Source: Paramecium pentaurelia (lineage: Eukaryota > Ciliophora > Oligohymenophorea > Peniculida > Parameciidae). From it: a stretch of DNA of 64,000 bases. Of the stretch, positions 1-12,000 are shown piece after piece (position 1 is the first letter of the stretch; every line of letters starts with the position of its first letter). Under the pieces are notes generated by a model. It had not been told where the DNA came from, did not search any database, and worked only from the letters and a program-made list of their open reading frames with translations. The translations under genes were made by a program, and so were the position numbers. The stretch covers positions 409,719 through 473,718 of the forward strand of contig CAJJDO010000012.1 of the NCBI GenBank assembly GCA_905183005.1, in the 5' to 3' direction.

Positions 1-1072
1 TGTCCAGAATGTGTAAAAGAGCATGTGAATGAACATTCTCAATTTAAAACATATCCAAAATTAGAATGTTTAGAAAATATATTGACTTAAGTTCATTCAG
101 ATATTTGTTAATAAGGTAATACTATCTATAATATTTTAAAGCAAATTAAATTACTAATGCATTATAAAACATTAAAAAATCAATGGCTTAAGCATATTCC
201 TAAAAAGCTTTCACTGTTGAAAAACTTAAAGAAGCTAAGAAAAGAATTCTCAATATTATAGAATAATACTTTGATACTCTAGAAAATGAATTGGAAAATA
301 AATAAAAGAAAAATTATGAAAACTTCAAAAGAGATGCAGAAGCACTAATAGGAGCTTTAGATGCAAGAAAAGGAGCTTATATTAATTTTTTAGATAAACT
401 TTAATAACCAGAATGCATGTATTCTCTCTTGCCATATCTTGCATCTCCAAGCTATGAAGATAATTAATAGTATATTTAAGTTGCTAATAAATTTACAACC
501 AGATTCAAAGAAGTTCAATCTGAAATTACTTTTGATTAATACAAATCGTATTATTTAATATTATTTTTAGAGTTTAATTAAGTTCCCACTTAGCAGAAAT
601 TGTTGGTGTTATACATCAAGACCTTACAGAATATTTAGACATGCATAAACTTGCTCCACCTGAAATTGTTAAGAGCAAAGCTTTAACATTAAAATCATAA
701 AATAATCAATTATAAAAAAAGACATAATCTCCAAATCAAAAATAAATTAATTAGAGTAAAACTCATTTAATTTAAGAAAATAAGGATCAAGAGATTATTA
801 AACATAATCCTAATCAAAATTAACTTGAATAGACTATTAGATATCAATAGATTAATCCATAATCAATTTAGATTCAATAACATTAATCTCCTTCAACTTT
901 CAATTCTTTGAATCAAATTTATCCATAATAATTTACTTAATAATAACCTTAATATTATTCAAATTAACCTTAATATTAAGCTTAATATCCATATAATCAA
1001 TAAAGATATCAGTAACAAGTACCATATTAATAATATTAAAATACAATAAATCCTATGTAGAAATATTATTGA
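1..1072 (+). CDS. B-box/TRIM-like coiled-coil protein, 5' end missing
   Basis: The C-terminal part of a gene entering from the left edge, with no start codon in the window. It opens with a Cys/His cluster (CPEC, then several His and Cys within 25 residues) resembling the end of a B-box zinc finger. A charged helical stretch of about 130 residues follows, then a low-complexity Q/Y/P/N-rich tail that is largely TAA/TAG-coded. Introns at 116-141 (26 nt, ending AAG) and 548-570 (23 nt, GTA...TAG) restore frame. The stop is TGA at 1070-1072. B-box plus coiled coil is typical of the large TRIM-like families of ciliates; a ubiquitin-ligase role is not supported because no RING is visible. A second gene of similar type lies at 40625-41827. 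Confidence 0.7.
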
Positions 1073-1269
1073 ATAAATTACTGTATTTTATTCCTAATAA
1101 ATATATATTTAATATATTATAATGAATGCTTTTGACATAGTTAATCTAATAGAATGAATTAAATAATTGATATAATTGAAATAAAAAGCTATCTAAAATA
1201 TAATCATGCTTATTTTATAATACAATTATATTGCAAAAAAATAAAAATTTGTTAAATTAACAATTAAAA

Positions 1270-3333
1270 ATGTTATAAGACTTAAAATAAAGTTAAGTCT
1301 ATGATGAGATTCAGCAATAAATTAGTATTAATGAATAACCCAATCAAAAGTAGCAGATGTAGAATAAATATATGATGAAAAATGAGAATGATAAGAAGAA
1401 TAATTTAAATTGTAGGGTGTAAATATTTTAACCACCTCAATAATTAGAAAGCTTAAATATAACTTAAAATTCAATAAATTCATCTTATCATGAAATTATT
1501 GAAAATTTATACGATAAACTTTAAAATAAAAAGTAAATTATATAATAAGATAATCATGTTGAAAAATTATAATAAAGTCAAAAAAACAGAAGTAGAATTT
1601 AGTATAAATCATTTAGTAAAAGATATACAAATTCAGAAGGTAGTTTAAAATATGAATAGAAAAGATAATTAAGTCTTTAAGAAGATAATTAAATTGATTG
1701 TATTAATAAATACGAATATTAAGAATCAAAATATGTATAATATGGACATTAATAAAATAATGTCTTATAAAATTATCAAAGTTAATATATTAATGAAATT
1801 TAAAAAAAGAAGTAGGACTAATTGTCATGTTAATTTTATTCAAAAAATACTAAAAAAGATATGATTAAAAATAATTAAACCATTTTTTAAAGATAAATAA
1901 AAGAGGAATAGGATCACAATGATTCAAGTGAATCAAATAAATCTAGAATCTCTAAGAATATTTCAGAATTTTAAGATTAAATAGATTTATAATCTAAACA
2001 TGAAGAAAAATAAAGTTTAAGAATATCAAAAATATCTGAATATAGTGATCAAATGAAATATGAAAGTATTGAAAATAGCTTTGGATATTATTTTGATAGC
2101 AATAAAAGTTCAATTAACCATACTCCATAAATGAAATCCTTAAAAGATATTAAAATCAACACTCAAATTCCTAGTCTCAAAATTTAAAAATAAGATAATT
2201 AGAAATACTTTTCTTAGGCATCCAGTCCCTTGTAAAATACTCAAAATAAGAAATTTATTAGGAATAATCCATCATAAATTATAATTGATAGTTCTGCTTC
2301 TTAATTAAATATAATTTCCCCTGTAGTAAAACACAATGATAGTGGATTACATAAAAATACTATTTCTTTTGGGTAATAACAGGAATACAACAGTTTTAAA
2401 AAACCAGTATAGAATAAAACATCTTTTTTTGAATAGAAATCTCCAATAAATAAAACTTATGAATATTATAGAAAAAAGAATATATCAAAAATAAATAAAT
2501 AAAATGAGTAAGCATTAAAGATATAAGAATAAAAATCTTAATCTGAAAAAAAGTTGTAAAATTTTGAGTATGAAAAGAAAATTAAAGAGCTTGAGCAAGA
2601 ACTTAAACTGAAAGAAGAACAATTAAAATTTAAAGATGATATAATAAATGAATAAATTGATAAAATTAAATCCTATAGCTAAAGAATAAATCAGATTCCA
2701 AATGAAGATGATTGGAATTCTGATTTCCATAATATATGTGAATTTATTGATGATTATCAAAGAAACATATATTAATTGATATCTCATAAGAATTCAAATA
2801 AATAATATATTAATTTGATGAAATAAAAATTTTAGGAATAATATAAGGATAAACTCAATTAAAATATTAATAATAATTAAAATTAGAAAAATTAACAAAA
2901 ATCTGAATAACAAACAAATCCAGAAATTATAAACATTTAGAAACATTAAATTTTATAGCCTATTTTCGAAAATATGATAATGCTATAATAAAAATCAATA
3001 ACATTTGGATTTGAATTCGGTCATACTATTTAAGAGCTCTTTTAAAAATTGTTTTTTCTTAGCAAAAGAGAGAAATTTAGAATTAGATTACTTGATATGA
3101 ATGAATGTTTAAAATATGAAATACAAGAATTAATTAATTTTTTAAAGAATCAGAAAAATAATTAAAATATAAATGAATTAAAAGAAGCACTTGAATCAGA
3201 AATAAATATATAAAAATACATTTATTAAACTATTTTTAATATAACCAATCTTTTCAAAGAAAGGATAATGTAAATATAGGAAGGACATAAATAAATGTAA
3301 GAATAATTGAAAAAAAATACTCATTGTAATTGA
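1270..3333 (+). CDS. Uncharacterised Q/N/K-rich coiled-coil protein
   Basis: One uninterrupted frame of 687 codons with TAA/TAG as Gln, starting at ATG 1270 and stopping at TGA 3331-3333. The first half is low-complexity Ser/Asn/Gln/Lys. Around residues 440-470 there is a strong heptad-like Glu/Lys/Leu segment, followed by more helical sequence to the end. No signal peptide, membrane span or known domain is visible. No in-frame ATG was found between the upstream TGA near 1174 and 1270, but a short upstream exon cannot be excluded. A structural or cytoskeletal role would be a guess. Confidence 0.7.
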
Positions 3334-3639
3334 TTTATATTAAACTAATTTATAGAATCTATAACTATTTACTATATTGATTCACTATCTTTGTAAAGAT
3401 TATTATAAGAAAAGATATAATTAACTTTCTACTTAGAATTAGATTTATTATTAAATTTCAAAAGTGTAGATATATTTTCTAATAAAAATTTGCAACTTTT
3501 TAAGTAAATTTAATGGTTCAAAGCAAAACATTATGTTTTACTTAGTTTATGCTATTCCTTTTTAGAGAAGAAATAAGTATATTAATAATTTTATTTTTCT
3601 TATAAGTTATTTTAATAAGATTGATATTTAAAATATGCA

Positions 3640-4045
3640 TCATGATTTGAACACTAGACAAGCCAAATTACCATTATAAAACATAAATAATCTTGTATTG
3701 TTTTATACTGTTACATCATAAGCATATCCTTCACCTTTATTTTCATTAATATAATGAATTACCTATAATAACTTGCCATGTTGGACCATACTTCTTTTCA
3801 AGTGCTTCTTTAATTGTTTTACAAGCATTCTTTAATAAAAATGGATAATTATAATACTTCAATCGATAAAACTGGAGATGAGTTGTTTTCAATTCCTGAA
3901 ACTATCGAGTCTTAAACCTCTGAAAGCATATCTGGACTCATATCTGTATCCTTTAATTAACATTAATTATTACTTTGATAATAGCTGTTCCAAGCATTTC
4001 CTTTTTTAATTAAGCAAGGTCTTAAGTTTCTTTCTTTTCTTCCAT
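3640..4045 (-). CDS. DNAL4: Axonemal dynein light chain 4 (DNAL4-like, LC8 family)
   Basis: A 110-residue dynein light chain, close to the usual 105. After removal of introns of 23, 22 and 28 nt the product has the family order: a TDM(S/P) segment near residue 30, a helix ending in EALEKKYG, then the TWQVIIGEGY core and a beta-rich end finishing in LACLVFKS. The IGEG(Y/F) version of the core matches DNAL4 rather than cytoplasmic LC8, which has IVGRNFG. The protein is a subunit of outer-arm axonemal dynein, acting as a dimerising hub at the tail. The start is the only ATG giving the family N-terminus. The neighbours are unrelated. Confidence 0.88.
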
Positions 4046-4084
4046 TTTAAATTATATTAATAATAAATATATATATATATATTA

Positions 4085-4291
4085 TCATAATTAAACTTTG
4101 CATATTGAATAACTTTCTAACTTTTTGTCTAAATCCTCTATAAGTATGAATTTAACAGGGTTAAAATATATCATTCCATTCAATCCCATCTATTCCATTT
4201 ATTTCTTTTCTACCTTAAGAGTTTCAATATAATTTTGTTTCTGTGTTCCATTAAAAATACTGCTAAATTTACATAATATATCAACAATCAT
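4085..4291 (-). CDS. Small hypothetical protein, 68 residues
   Basis: An intronless frame from ATG 4291 to TGA 4085 with mixed, non-repetitive composition. No domain is recognised. An ORF of this size is not rare by chance with a single stop codon, so the call rests on its balanced amino-acid content only. It lies 39 nt upstream of the DNAL4-like start on the same strand. Confidence 0.4.
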
Positions 4292-4817
4292 AAATCTAAT
4301 AATTACATTAACTGTTCTTTATTAAAATTAATAAAAATTAATTTAGAAATCTAAAAGTTCTAATAATCTTTTACTATTTCTATAATTTATTATTTGAATG
4401 TATAAAATATCATTAATAATATTACAACAGTTGATTTTTAGTCCCAATATTTTAAGCAATTATAATTAATTAGATAAAAATCAATAATCATTTTATTTAT
4501 ATAAAAACCATAATTGAAGTAATTTGTTCGAAAATTTAATGATATTATTTTGTTGTTGAATTTTTTTTATTACGAATTATATCAATAAATTTATTTTATG
4601 GAATCCAGAAATTATATTAATTTCTTTAATTTTCCTATCAAATTGAATAGTATAAATAATATTTAGTTTAAATTTTCTCTTAAATATATAAAAGTTTAAC
4701 ATCCTTAAATGATAAATATATTATTAGAATTTACTGAAAATAAAGAGCTCAACAGTAATTTTCAATGAATTAAAAGATAATTATTTATATTAATATATTT
4801 TTGAAGATATATTAAAA
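4292..4817. other. AT-rich intergenic region between divergent genes
   Basis: About 525 bases with no convincing frame on either strand. It lies between the start of the small minus-strand gene and the ATG at 4818, so it probably holds both promoters. No defined motif was recognised. Confidence 0.5.
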
Positions 4818-5235
4818 ATGATCTGTTGCAGTAGCAAAAAGAATAAATAGCAAACTTTAGAAATAACTAAAAAGAGAAACAAAATACTATCTGTATTAGA
4901 TTTTTTATTTTATTTTTCTAGGATTTTATAGAAGAAATAAACAACGAAGCTATGACTCTATATTAATCACCAAACTGTCAACATCTTTCTATTATGTTTT
5001 AATATTCAGGAGAACCCGCAACAATGAAGTATTATTAAGTTTCAATAATTTATTTAGATCAAGTTCTAATACTAAATTTCCTAAATCAGTTGAACGATTA
5101 GCTAGTCCAATTCCACACATTACTCCAAGAAAAACTTCCTTTAATATCTTTAAATGTGCAAAGACAAACCAGAATACAAAGTATTTATCAACAAAAAGAG
5201 GTTTTACATTATTAGTAACAAAAACAAACTTATGA
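4818..5235 (+). CDS. Hypothetical protein with N-terminal CC motif
   Basis: Two introns of 29 nt each (4893-4921 and 5029-5057, both GTA...TAG) join three exons into a protein of about 119 residues ending at TGA 5233-5235. It starts MICCSSKKN; paired cysteines at the extreme N-terminus next to basic residues often mark a lipid-modified membrane anchor, but this is inference. The C-terminal half is basic and Ser/Thr/Pro-rich. No known domain. Both introns are needed to stay open, which supports a real spliced gene. Confidence 0.65.
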
Positions 5236-5278
5236 TGATTTCTCTTTATTATTATTGCTCAAAATTCTCAAATTAATT

Positions 5279-5947
5279 TCATAAACTTTTACATTTATAT
5301 TAGATTAAAAGTCTAATGAGTTTTATCATTAATATCTACTCAATTAATTTAAATTCTCTTAATTGAATTCTAAATGAAGATAAATAATTGCATAAATTAA
5401 ATATAATAAAATGAATGGCATTATTAACACATACTAATTTATAATAATTTAGATACATTTAATTATAAAATGATATAATTATAAATGGTTTCAATATTTT
5501 CATCTTAAAATATGATGCTTATTCCCTTACAATATAATTTATAGATGATAATAAATTAAATAATTGAATTAATTACAATAATTATATTAGATCTTCAAAA
5601 AAAGAAATTTCGGTTTCTTAATTATATTTCTTTGAAAATAATACATTAATCAATTATTTCATTTTAATATATTTATATACATCTTTTATTTTTATTTATT
5701 ATAAATTCTTTTTCATCTAACCATTTAAGGTTTCTACTTATATTAAATATCTATCTCTGGTTTCTTAAAAAATAACCAAAAAATCATATTGAAATATTCT
5801 ATTTTAGTGAATATCTATAATATTAAAATTTGATAAAATTATACTTAAATCATTGTTGAATTCAAAAATATTACATATGATCAAAAGATTTAATTTGTAA
5901 TTATTAAATAAATGATCAATTTTAACTCTGTGAATTTGAATCTTCAT
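5279..5947 (-). CDS. Hypothetical protein, 222 residues
   Basis: A single open frame from ATG 5947 to TGA 5279, rich in Ile, Leu, Asn, Phe and Lys. No signal peptide, domain or catalytic motif recognised. It ends 43 nt from the convergent gene at 4818-5235. The composition is close to what AT-rich DNA gives by chance, but 222 codons without TGA, and an ATG at the start of the open stretch, favour a gene. Confidence 0.5.
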
Positions 5948-6189
5948 TATTATTCTTATAAATTTACTTTTCTGTAGATTATCTAAACTTTCTTAATTTT
6001 ATTAAATTAAATAAGGGTCTGAAATAAAAACAATAAATTAAATCTAATTGAAATAATTCTTGAAGATTTAAGAATCCTTGATTTTAAAAAGTTAATCTTT
6101 TATTTTCAATTTAGTAATCTATTCTTTATAAAATCAAATTAATTGTATAATTATTATGAAATTCATTATTTATAAATTTATTTAATAAA

Positions 6190-6741
6190 ATGAATGTCTA
6201 ATTAAAAAGTATGGAAAAAGGTATAAATAACAGATGTAAGTTGTTACATAAAGTTTACACTTAAAAAAAGAAGGCACCATTAAATAATATGAGCTTCCAA
6301 ATTAGAGTATAAAATATGATAAAGCATATTCAAATTGCTTAAAATGAGAGAAGTCGCTGCTAAAGTGAATACGAAAATAAGTTTCCATAAATGTAAAGAT
6401 TGAATCCAAATTCCAGACCTTAAAACATAGAACTTATAAATTTAAAGTTAAATACAATCCGTTCAACTTCAAGATAAAGCAACTTAATTATTGATGGGAC
6501 TAATAAAATAAATTAATAAAAAAATAATTCTCAAGCAAGTTTAAATTCAAATATTAGGCTTTCATCAAGTCCTTTAAGATTTTATAATAAGAATAAAGCT
6601 TCAATATAAACATTAATTTTAAAAGATACAATAGCTTTAAAACTATAGCAAATAAAAATTGATTAGTAAACAAAAGTGGAATAAAATATATTCTAAAATA
6701 TATCTAGTTGGTCAAGAAAGTCTTCTGACAGTTTTATTTGA
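6190..6741 (+). CDS. Hypothetical basic Ser/Asn-rich protein, 183 residues
   Basis: Intronless frame from ATG 6190 to TGA 6739-6741. It is highly basic with many Ser, Asn, Gln and Arg residues and little hydrophobic content, so probably disordered. No domain recognised. It ends 95 nt before the convergent RPS30 reading frame. Confidence 0.55.
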
Positions 6742-6836
6742 TTTGTATATATTCTTTTTTCTTTTTAAGGTTTTAATTGTTTGATTCATTTCCTTCCTCT
6801 TATTTAAACAAATTCTTTTGTAATTTTAATTATAAA

Positions 6837-7394
6837 TCATTTATCTTTTTATTAGTTTACTGAATTCTAAATGATTTTTAAGAGCTAAATATACTTAGAT
6901 CCTTAAAATTGAAACTTTATTTAGTAAATCATTTCATTTTTATATAATAAATAAAATTTAATTATATCAAATTTCTTAGCCAAAGAAATTAATTTTTAAA
7001 GTAAATAGAAAATAAATTCTTAGAATACGATAAAACCAAATTGCTATTTAAAATTATTTTATTCGTTTGATTAATTTACTTCATTGTATTAATCATTAAG
7101 GTACGACCTTTTTTTTCTTTATCTTCTTTATTCAACTTACTTTTTTCTTTCTTTTTCAATTAAATCCTTTCTTCCTGCATGCCAATTTGGTTCTTTTCTT
7201 TATTAAGGTCCTGCTCCAGAAATAATTGCTCCAATTCTAATATATTGTTACAAATATCAAAAATCTTCTGTTGAAACAAATTCTTTTATAAGCTCTACCT
7301 TTTGGAATTTTTGTCTTCTAACCTACTTCTCAATTTTTGGTGTATGTTTTCTGACTTTACTAGCTTTGGCCAATGTTCTGTGAAGTTTTCCCAT
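6837..7394 (-). CDS. RPS30: 40S ribosomal protein eS30, reading frame broken
   Basis: The first 24 codons from ATG 7394 match eS30 (a GKLH... start, then a TPK-containing stretch ending KIEKQ). The conserved core (GRAYKR then FNRRF) then continues in a different frame, as if one base were missing near 7290-7300. Further on, a GPxxRKxPNWHAG-like basic segment returns to the first frame. No GT...AG intron of suitable length fits either switch. eS30 is a small basic protein of the 40S decoding region, usually about 60 residues. The given end is the first TGA in the starting frame; the true C-terminus is probably earlier. The gene may carry sequencing indels or be a pseudogene. Confidence 0.65.
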
Positions 7395-7597
7395 AATAAT
7401 TTTTCTTAATAAAAAGATTTAAAAAATTTTGATTAATGATCAGATAGCAGTCTATAATATTTTATAATATATATTTGTTGTAAAATTAGATAGATAGACA
7501 ACAAATTTATAATTAGATTAAATAAATTTTAGTTTCATCTCATTAATAAATAATAAAGTTTGATCAATTTGAATTCAAAACTTTAATCAAAATTGCA

Positions 7598-7831
7598 ATG
7601 AAGATTTAAAATTTTAGCAATATAAAATAGAATATAAGTATATTTAATCTGAATGAATAATAGAGTTGGTTTATTTATAATAAAAATATTATATAAACTA
7701 AATTAAAAGTTGAATCTTTAATTTAAAATAATATTATTATATTCCAATAACATTCCTTCTATTAATATAAATAATACTTAAGTCTGAATAATTATATAGA
7801 ACTGATTTTAGTTTTAGAACAAAAAAAATGA
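7598..7831 (+). CDS. Doubtful small ORF, 77 codons
   Basis: Open from ATG 7598 to TGA 7829-7831, with AT-driven composition (Ile, Asn, Gln, Leu, Tyr) and no recognisable domain. Listed because the 7395-8222 interval otherwise has no annotated gene. It could be chance. Confidence 0.25.
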
Positions 7832-8222
7832 GTTTGTCTAATTTGAAAGAATTTGTATGTAAATTTTATAATTGATAAATAAAAATAAATGAATATTTGA
7901 TTGAGTGAGTGAGATAATTAGAACTGAATGTAGAATAAATAACTTCGAATTATGATTGTAAAAAATTAAATAAATATAAGGGAAGAGTGGATAATGAAGA
8001 TATTTTATATTAAAAGAGCAGTTTAAGTAATTATATTGTATCAATCAAATGGGGATTTACATAATTTTAAAGAAAAAGGAGAGAAACAGATAAAAATTAT
8101 AGAGTTGGATCTAAGTAAGCACTAATTTAAGGGATAATAATAGGTATGGGAATAATAATTATTTGATAATACAAATCCTTAATTTTTATATAAATAAATT
8201 TATTAGAAAATTAAAAGACTAA
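7832..8222. other. Upstream region of aquaporin with possible 5' exon
   Basis: A plus-strand stretch from about 7918 stays open for some 65 codons with balanced composition. A 29-nt GTA...TAG intron near 8116-8144 would splice it in frame to the aquaporin ATG region. No start codon was found for it, so it may be an unannotated N-terminal extension of the aquaporin, a separate gene, or chance. Confidence 0.3.
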
Positions 8223-9019
8223 ATGGAAGAATAACATTTGACATTTTCTTAAAGACACGCTTAGAAGTTTAATGGAGCATTAATAGAGATGATATCGATG
8301 GCTTTATTTGCTTATGGGTATAAAAATGTGAGAATTTAGGATTGTATGTTCAAATGGAAGTGATGGTAAGATAGCGTTAGCATTTTTTGGATCTTTAGCC
8401 TTATGTGCACCAATTAGTGGTGGACATATAAATCCAGCTGTAATTTAGATGTAATAAATAGGTGACATTAGCAATGTGGCTGACTAGATAAATATCAACT
8501 GGTACTTGTCTATTATATTGGATTGCTTAACTGATTGGTGCATTTGGTGGTGGATTCTTTTGTTATATGGTTTTGGGATAAATCAATAGTCCTATGGTGA
8601 CTGATTTAAATTTTCATTGGATAATTGCTGACTTATGTGGTGAAGCTCTTGGATCCTTTTCTTTCATTCTAATGATATTAATTTAATGTAAAATCTGTAA
8701 ATAATTGAAAGGCAATCCTAAAACGACTTTCTCTGATAAACCAATAGCAAGTATTACTCTAATTACTTTGTCATTACATTTATCAAGATGTTACACTTTC
8801 CATTCTGGAGGTATAATAAAGCTTAATATAATAGGTTGTCTAAATCCTGGAATGGCAGTAGCCTTGGAATTATTTTAAGTATTAAAGACTAATGAAATTG
8901 AAAGATTAGATTCTATGTGGGTATTTATAGCAGGACCTTTTGCTGGAGCCATATTTGCTGTAATATTCTTTAAATTAATTTATTCACCAGCATTTAATAG
9001 ATATTATAAGAATGCATGA
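8223..9019 (+). CDS. Aquaporin (MIP family), second motif NPG
   Basis: A membrane channel of the major intrinsic protein family, 242 residues after removing introns at 8318-8339, 8440-8461 (22 nt each) and 8811-8834 (24 nt). The first half has GGHINPAVTLAMWLTR, the classical loop B motif. The second half has HSGGCLNPGMA where most aquaporins have NPA, so the second pore motif is NPG. Six hydrophobic spans are recognisable, ending in GPFAGAIFA near the C-terminus. It should pass water and perhaps small neutral solutes; the NPG change makes selectivity uncertain. The start is the first ATG before a short hydrophilic N-terminus. It converges on the methyltransferase gene with only 35 nt between stops. 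Confidence 0.92.
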
Positions 9020-9054
9020 TATATATAAACAATTTTAATAATTTTAATTTAATA

Positions 9055-12000
9055 TCAACACCATTATTAGACATATTGCCAAACACAAATTACAGCTGAT
9101 ATATGTACATTTAAAGATCGAATAACACCATATTATGGAATCTCAACACAATTATCCATTAATTCTATATATTCAATAGGTAATCCTGTCTTTTCTCTAC
9201 CCAAAACTAAAACAGTCTTCTTGTCAAATTTAAAATTCACAATTGATTTACTTTAACTTGTTTATTCTAATGCTACTAATTAATAACCTTATAATCTTTT
9301 TAATTATAAATAATTCATTAAATGATCTTCTTTAATTTCTAAAATGGGTAAATGTTATTCAGCACTAACACTTACTGCTTAATATTATTCATCTTATAAG
9401 ATTTTTTTGTTAGGTAACACTAATTCTCTGCATCCAAATATTTCACAAGTTCTAGTAAGATGACCAAAATTAGGTATTTTTTCTAATAAAGTTGCTACAA
9501 CAATAATATCACCTACAATTTATCTTGGTTAATGTGCCTTAAATAAATCAAATTAATCCATTATTAAATTAATTTTCCTTTAGAAATTTAACTATTAAGA
9601 ATATTATGTACTCAATTATTATCTTTAGACATATTAAAACCAAGGAGGTGGAGGATTCTCACTCATATTGTCTTCACTTTTAAGTTCAGCAATAGTTTGA
9701 GTGCATGTATTCTTAAGTATTTCAATTATAGATGGATGAATAATCTCACCAAATGTATCAAATTATATTGTTAATATACCATCTAAATCAAATGTTTACA
9801 TCAATTTTTCATATCTTTCAATTAAAGCACTTATATTCTTTATGATTTTCTAACATTCTCTATTACTTTCAAAATATTCAATAAAGTCTTTATATTCCAA
9901 TTTCTATTTCTTTATATATTATAAACATGTAGTTTGACAAAGAGATCTAATATAAGCTACATTTGAACTAACTAAAGGAAATAATTTATCAAAGAATTTC
10001 TATGAAAACTTAGTTTATTAATTATGTAATAAGAAAATACAAGATATAAATGTAGTTGGGATTTAAATATTTACTTTTAATTTTGGATCACTTAATGATT
10101 AGAGAATTCTAGGAGCCCAAATATCAGGATAATTACTTATCAAAAAACTCATCATCAATTCAATATATTATCTATATTAAGGATTATTTAAAGTATCAAA
10201 TGCCTTCCATATTAATTATTCTAATTCTATTAAATATTTCTTATCATCACCAAATACTTTCTAATAATTTTCTTGTTTTAATAAATATTTTAAACAGCAA
10301 ATGTTTTACCATACATGTAATTTCATTCTAAATTATTTTGTGTATTGCATATATGCATTCTTATATCTATCCTTAATTGATACTTCTATTAAGAATTTAA
10401 TATAATATAGTAATTCTTTTTCATATCCTCCTTATTTTCCCAATTCAAATAAGAAATTAAAGACCAAAAATCTTGGATATGCCCCATAAAATTCTCCTTT
10501 ACATGAAATTAAATGCTTGACATTATTTGCTAATGGAACATATTACTCTGATGATTATAAAATTTCAGAAGAATCATATCCTCTCAATTCACTTCCTTTT
10601 ATTAACTTAAATAATATATAGTAAAATGTGGGTAATCTATTAGGATGTTTATTTAAACATATAATTAAATTATTTACTATTTTCCTTTATATAACCCATT
10701 ACTTTTAGTGCTATTTCATTATTACTCTAATAATCTATTCAACTGCCTCATATAATTCTCCTTCAAAATAACAAGGATCAATAATAAAATCTATATATGC
10801 TAATATTTCATCTAAATTAGTATGAGTTCCAAATACATGCATCATTTATTGAAAAGAATTTATTGCAACTTACTTAAATTATTCACTTTATTCTTTATTG
10901 AATGCTATTTCAGGTCCATATACTGATCTTAATAATTAATATAAAGTTATTGAATCATACGCATTGAATTAATCAGTAATGTCAATTATATTATTGATTA
11001 AATTTTATACTTAAATATGATACTCTTATGGTTTATGATTTACTTCTCTGAATAATGTTAAAATGTGACTTAAATAATGTAAATTCAAGTTTTTTAATTA
11101 TCTATCTTATTCAATACTTTGTAATTTATTTAATAATTATAATCCATATTTTAAAAATAGTTCTTCAACAAATAATCCAGATTTATTTCTCTTTGCTTAT
11201 TACAATGCAATATTTGTGGCTTTTAAAGTTTTAATTAATAATTCTAAATGTATTATATTGAAGTTATCAAATTATTACTAAAACAAAAATCCAACAAATT
11301 TACTCATTTATTAAGTTAATAATGGAACTAATTCAAAATGTTATAATGAAGTTATCCAAAGCTCTTCAGTAACAATCATAGCTCCTTCTAAATCCAAAGT
11401 TAAATAAGCAAATAATCCAGAACTTATTTGTTCTAAAAATTAGACTTGATTAGATGTTTTTAAGATGTAATTTAATTATTCTAATATTTTGTGTTTTATT
11501 TCTTTTTGGGTATAAGTACTTGTATATATTTATTATAATTGAGATATTATGGGTTGATAAAAGGTCAAAAATAGTTTATAATCTTAAGTTAAATGGTAAA
11601 TTACAGCAAATTAATGGTAATTTGAATTTAGATCAAATGTTTATTGTTATTCTTATGCATATTATAAAAAATCTTCAGTTATTAATGATTTTAAAAGTTC
11701 TCCTATGTTATTTAAGAAAAGACAATCAAAAGGAATCACTTTGATAAGTTAAAATAAATATTCAGGATTTGTATTCTATTTAAATAAATGAAGTATGGCT
11801 TACAATAATTATATTCTTTTTCTTAAATTTAATCTCATTAAATTTTATTCAATAAATTAAATTAATAATGAAAATTATGTAATTTCAACTTTAATATCTT
11901 TTAAAGCTACACTAAAAGCTCCAACAGCCAATGGATATTATATATTTTAAACCATTTATATAATAACATCATCAATATAAGGAATTTTTGATAAAAATTG

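Noticed and set aside
11454..11744. A 96-codon standard-code ORF on the plus strand, and 12242-12451
   Set aside because: Both are antisense to the TRM3-like gene, which is open along this whole stretch.
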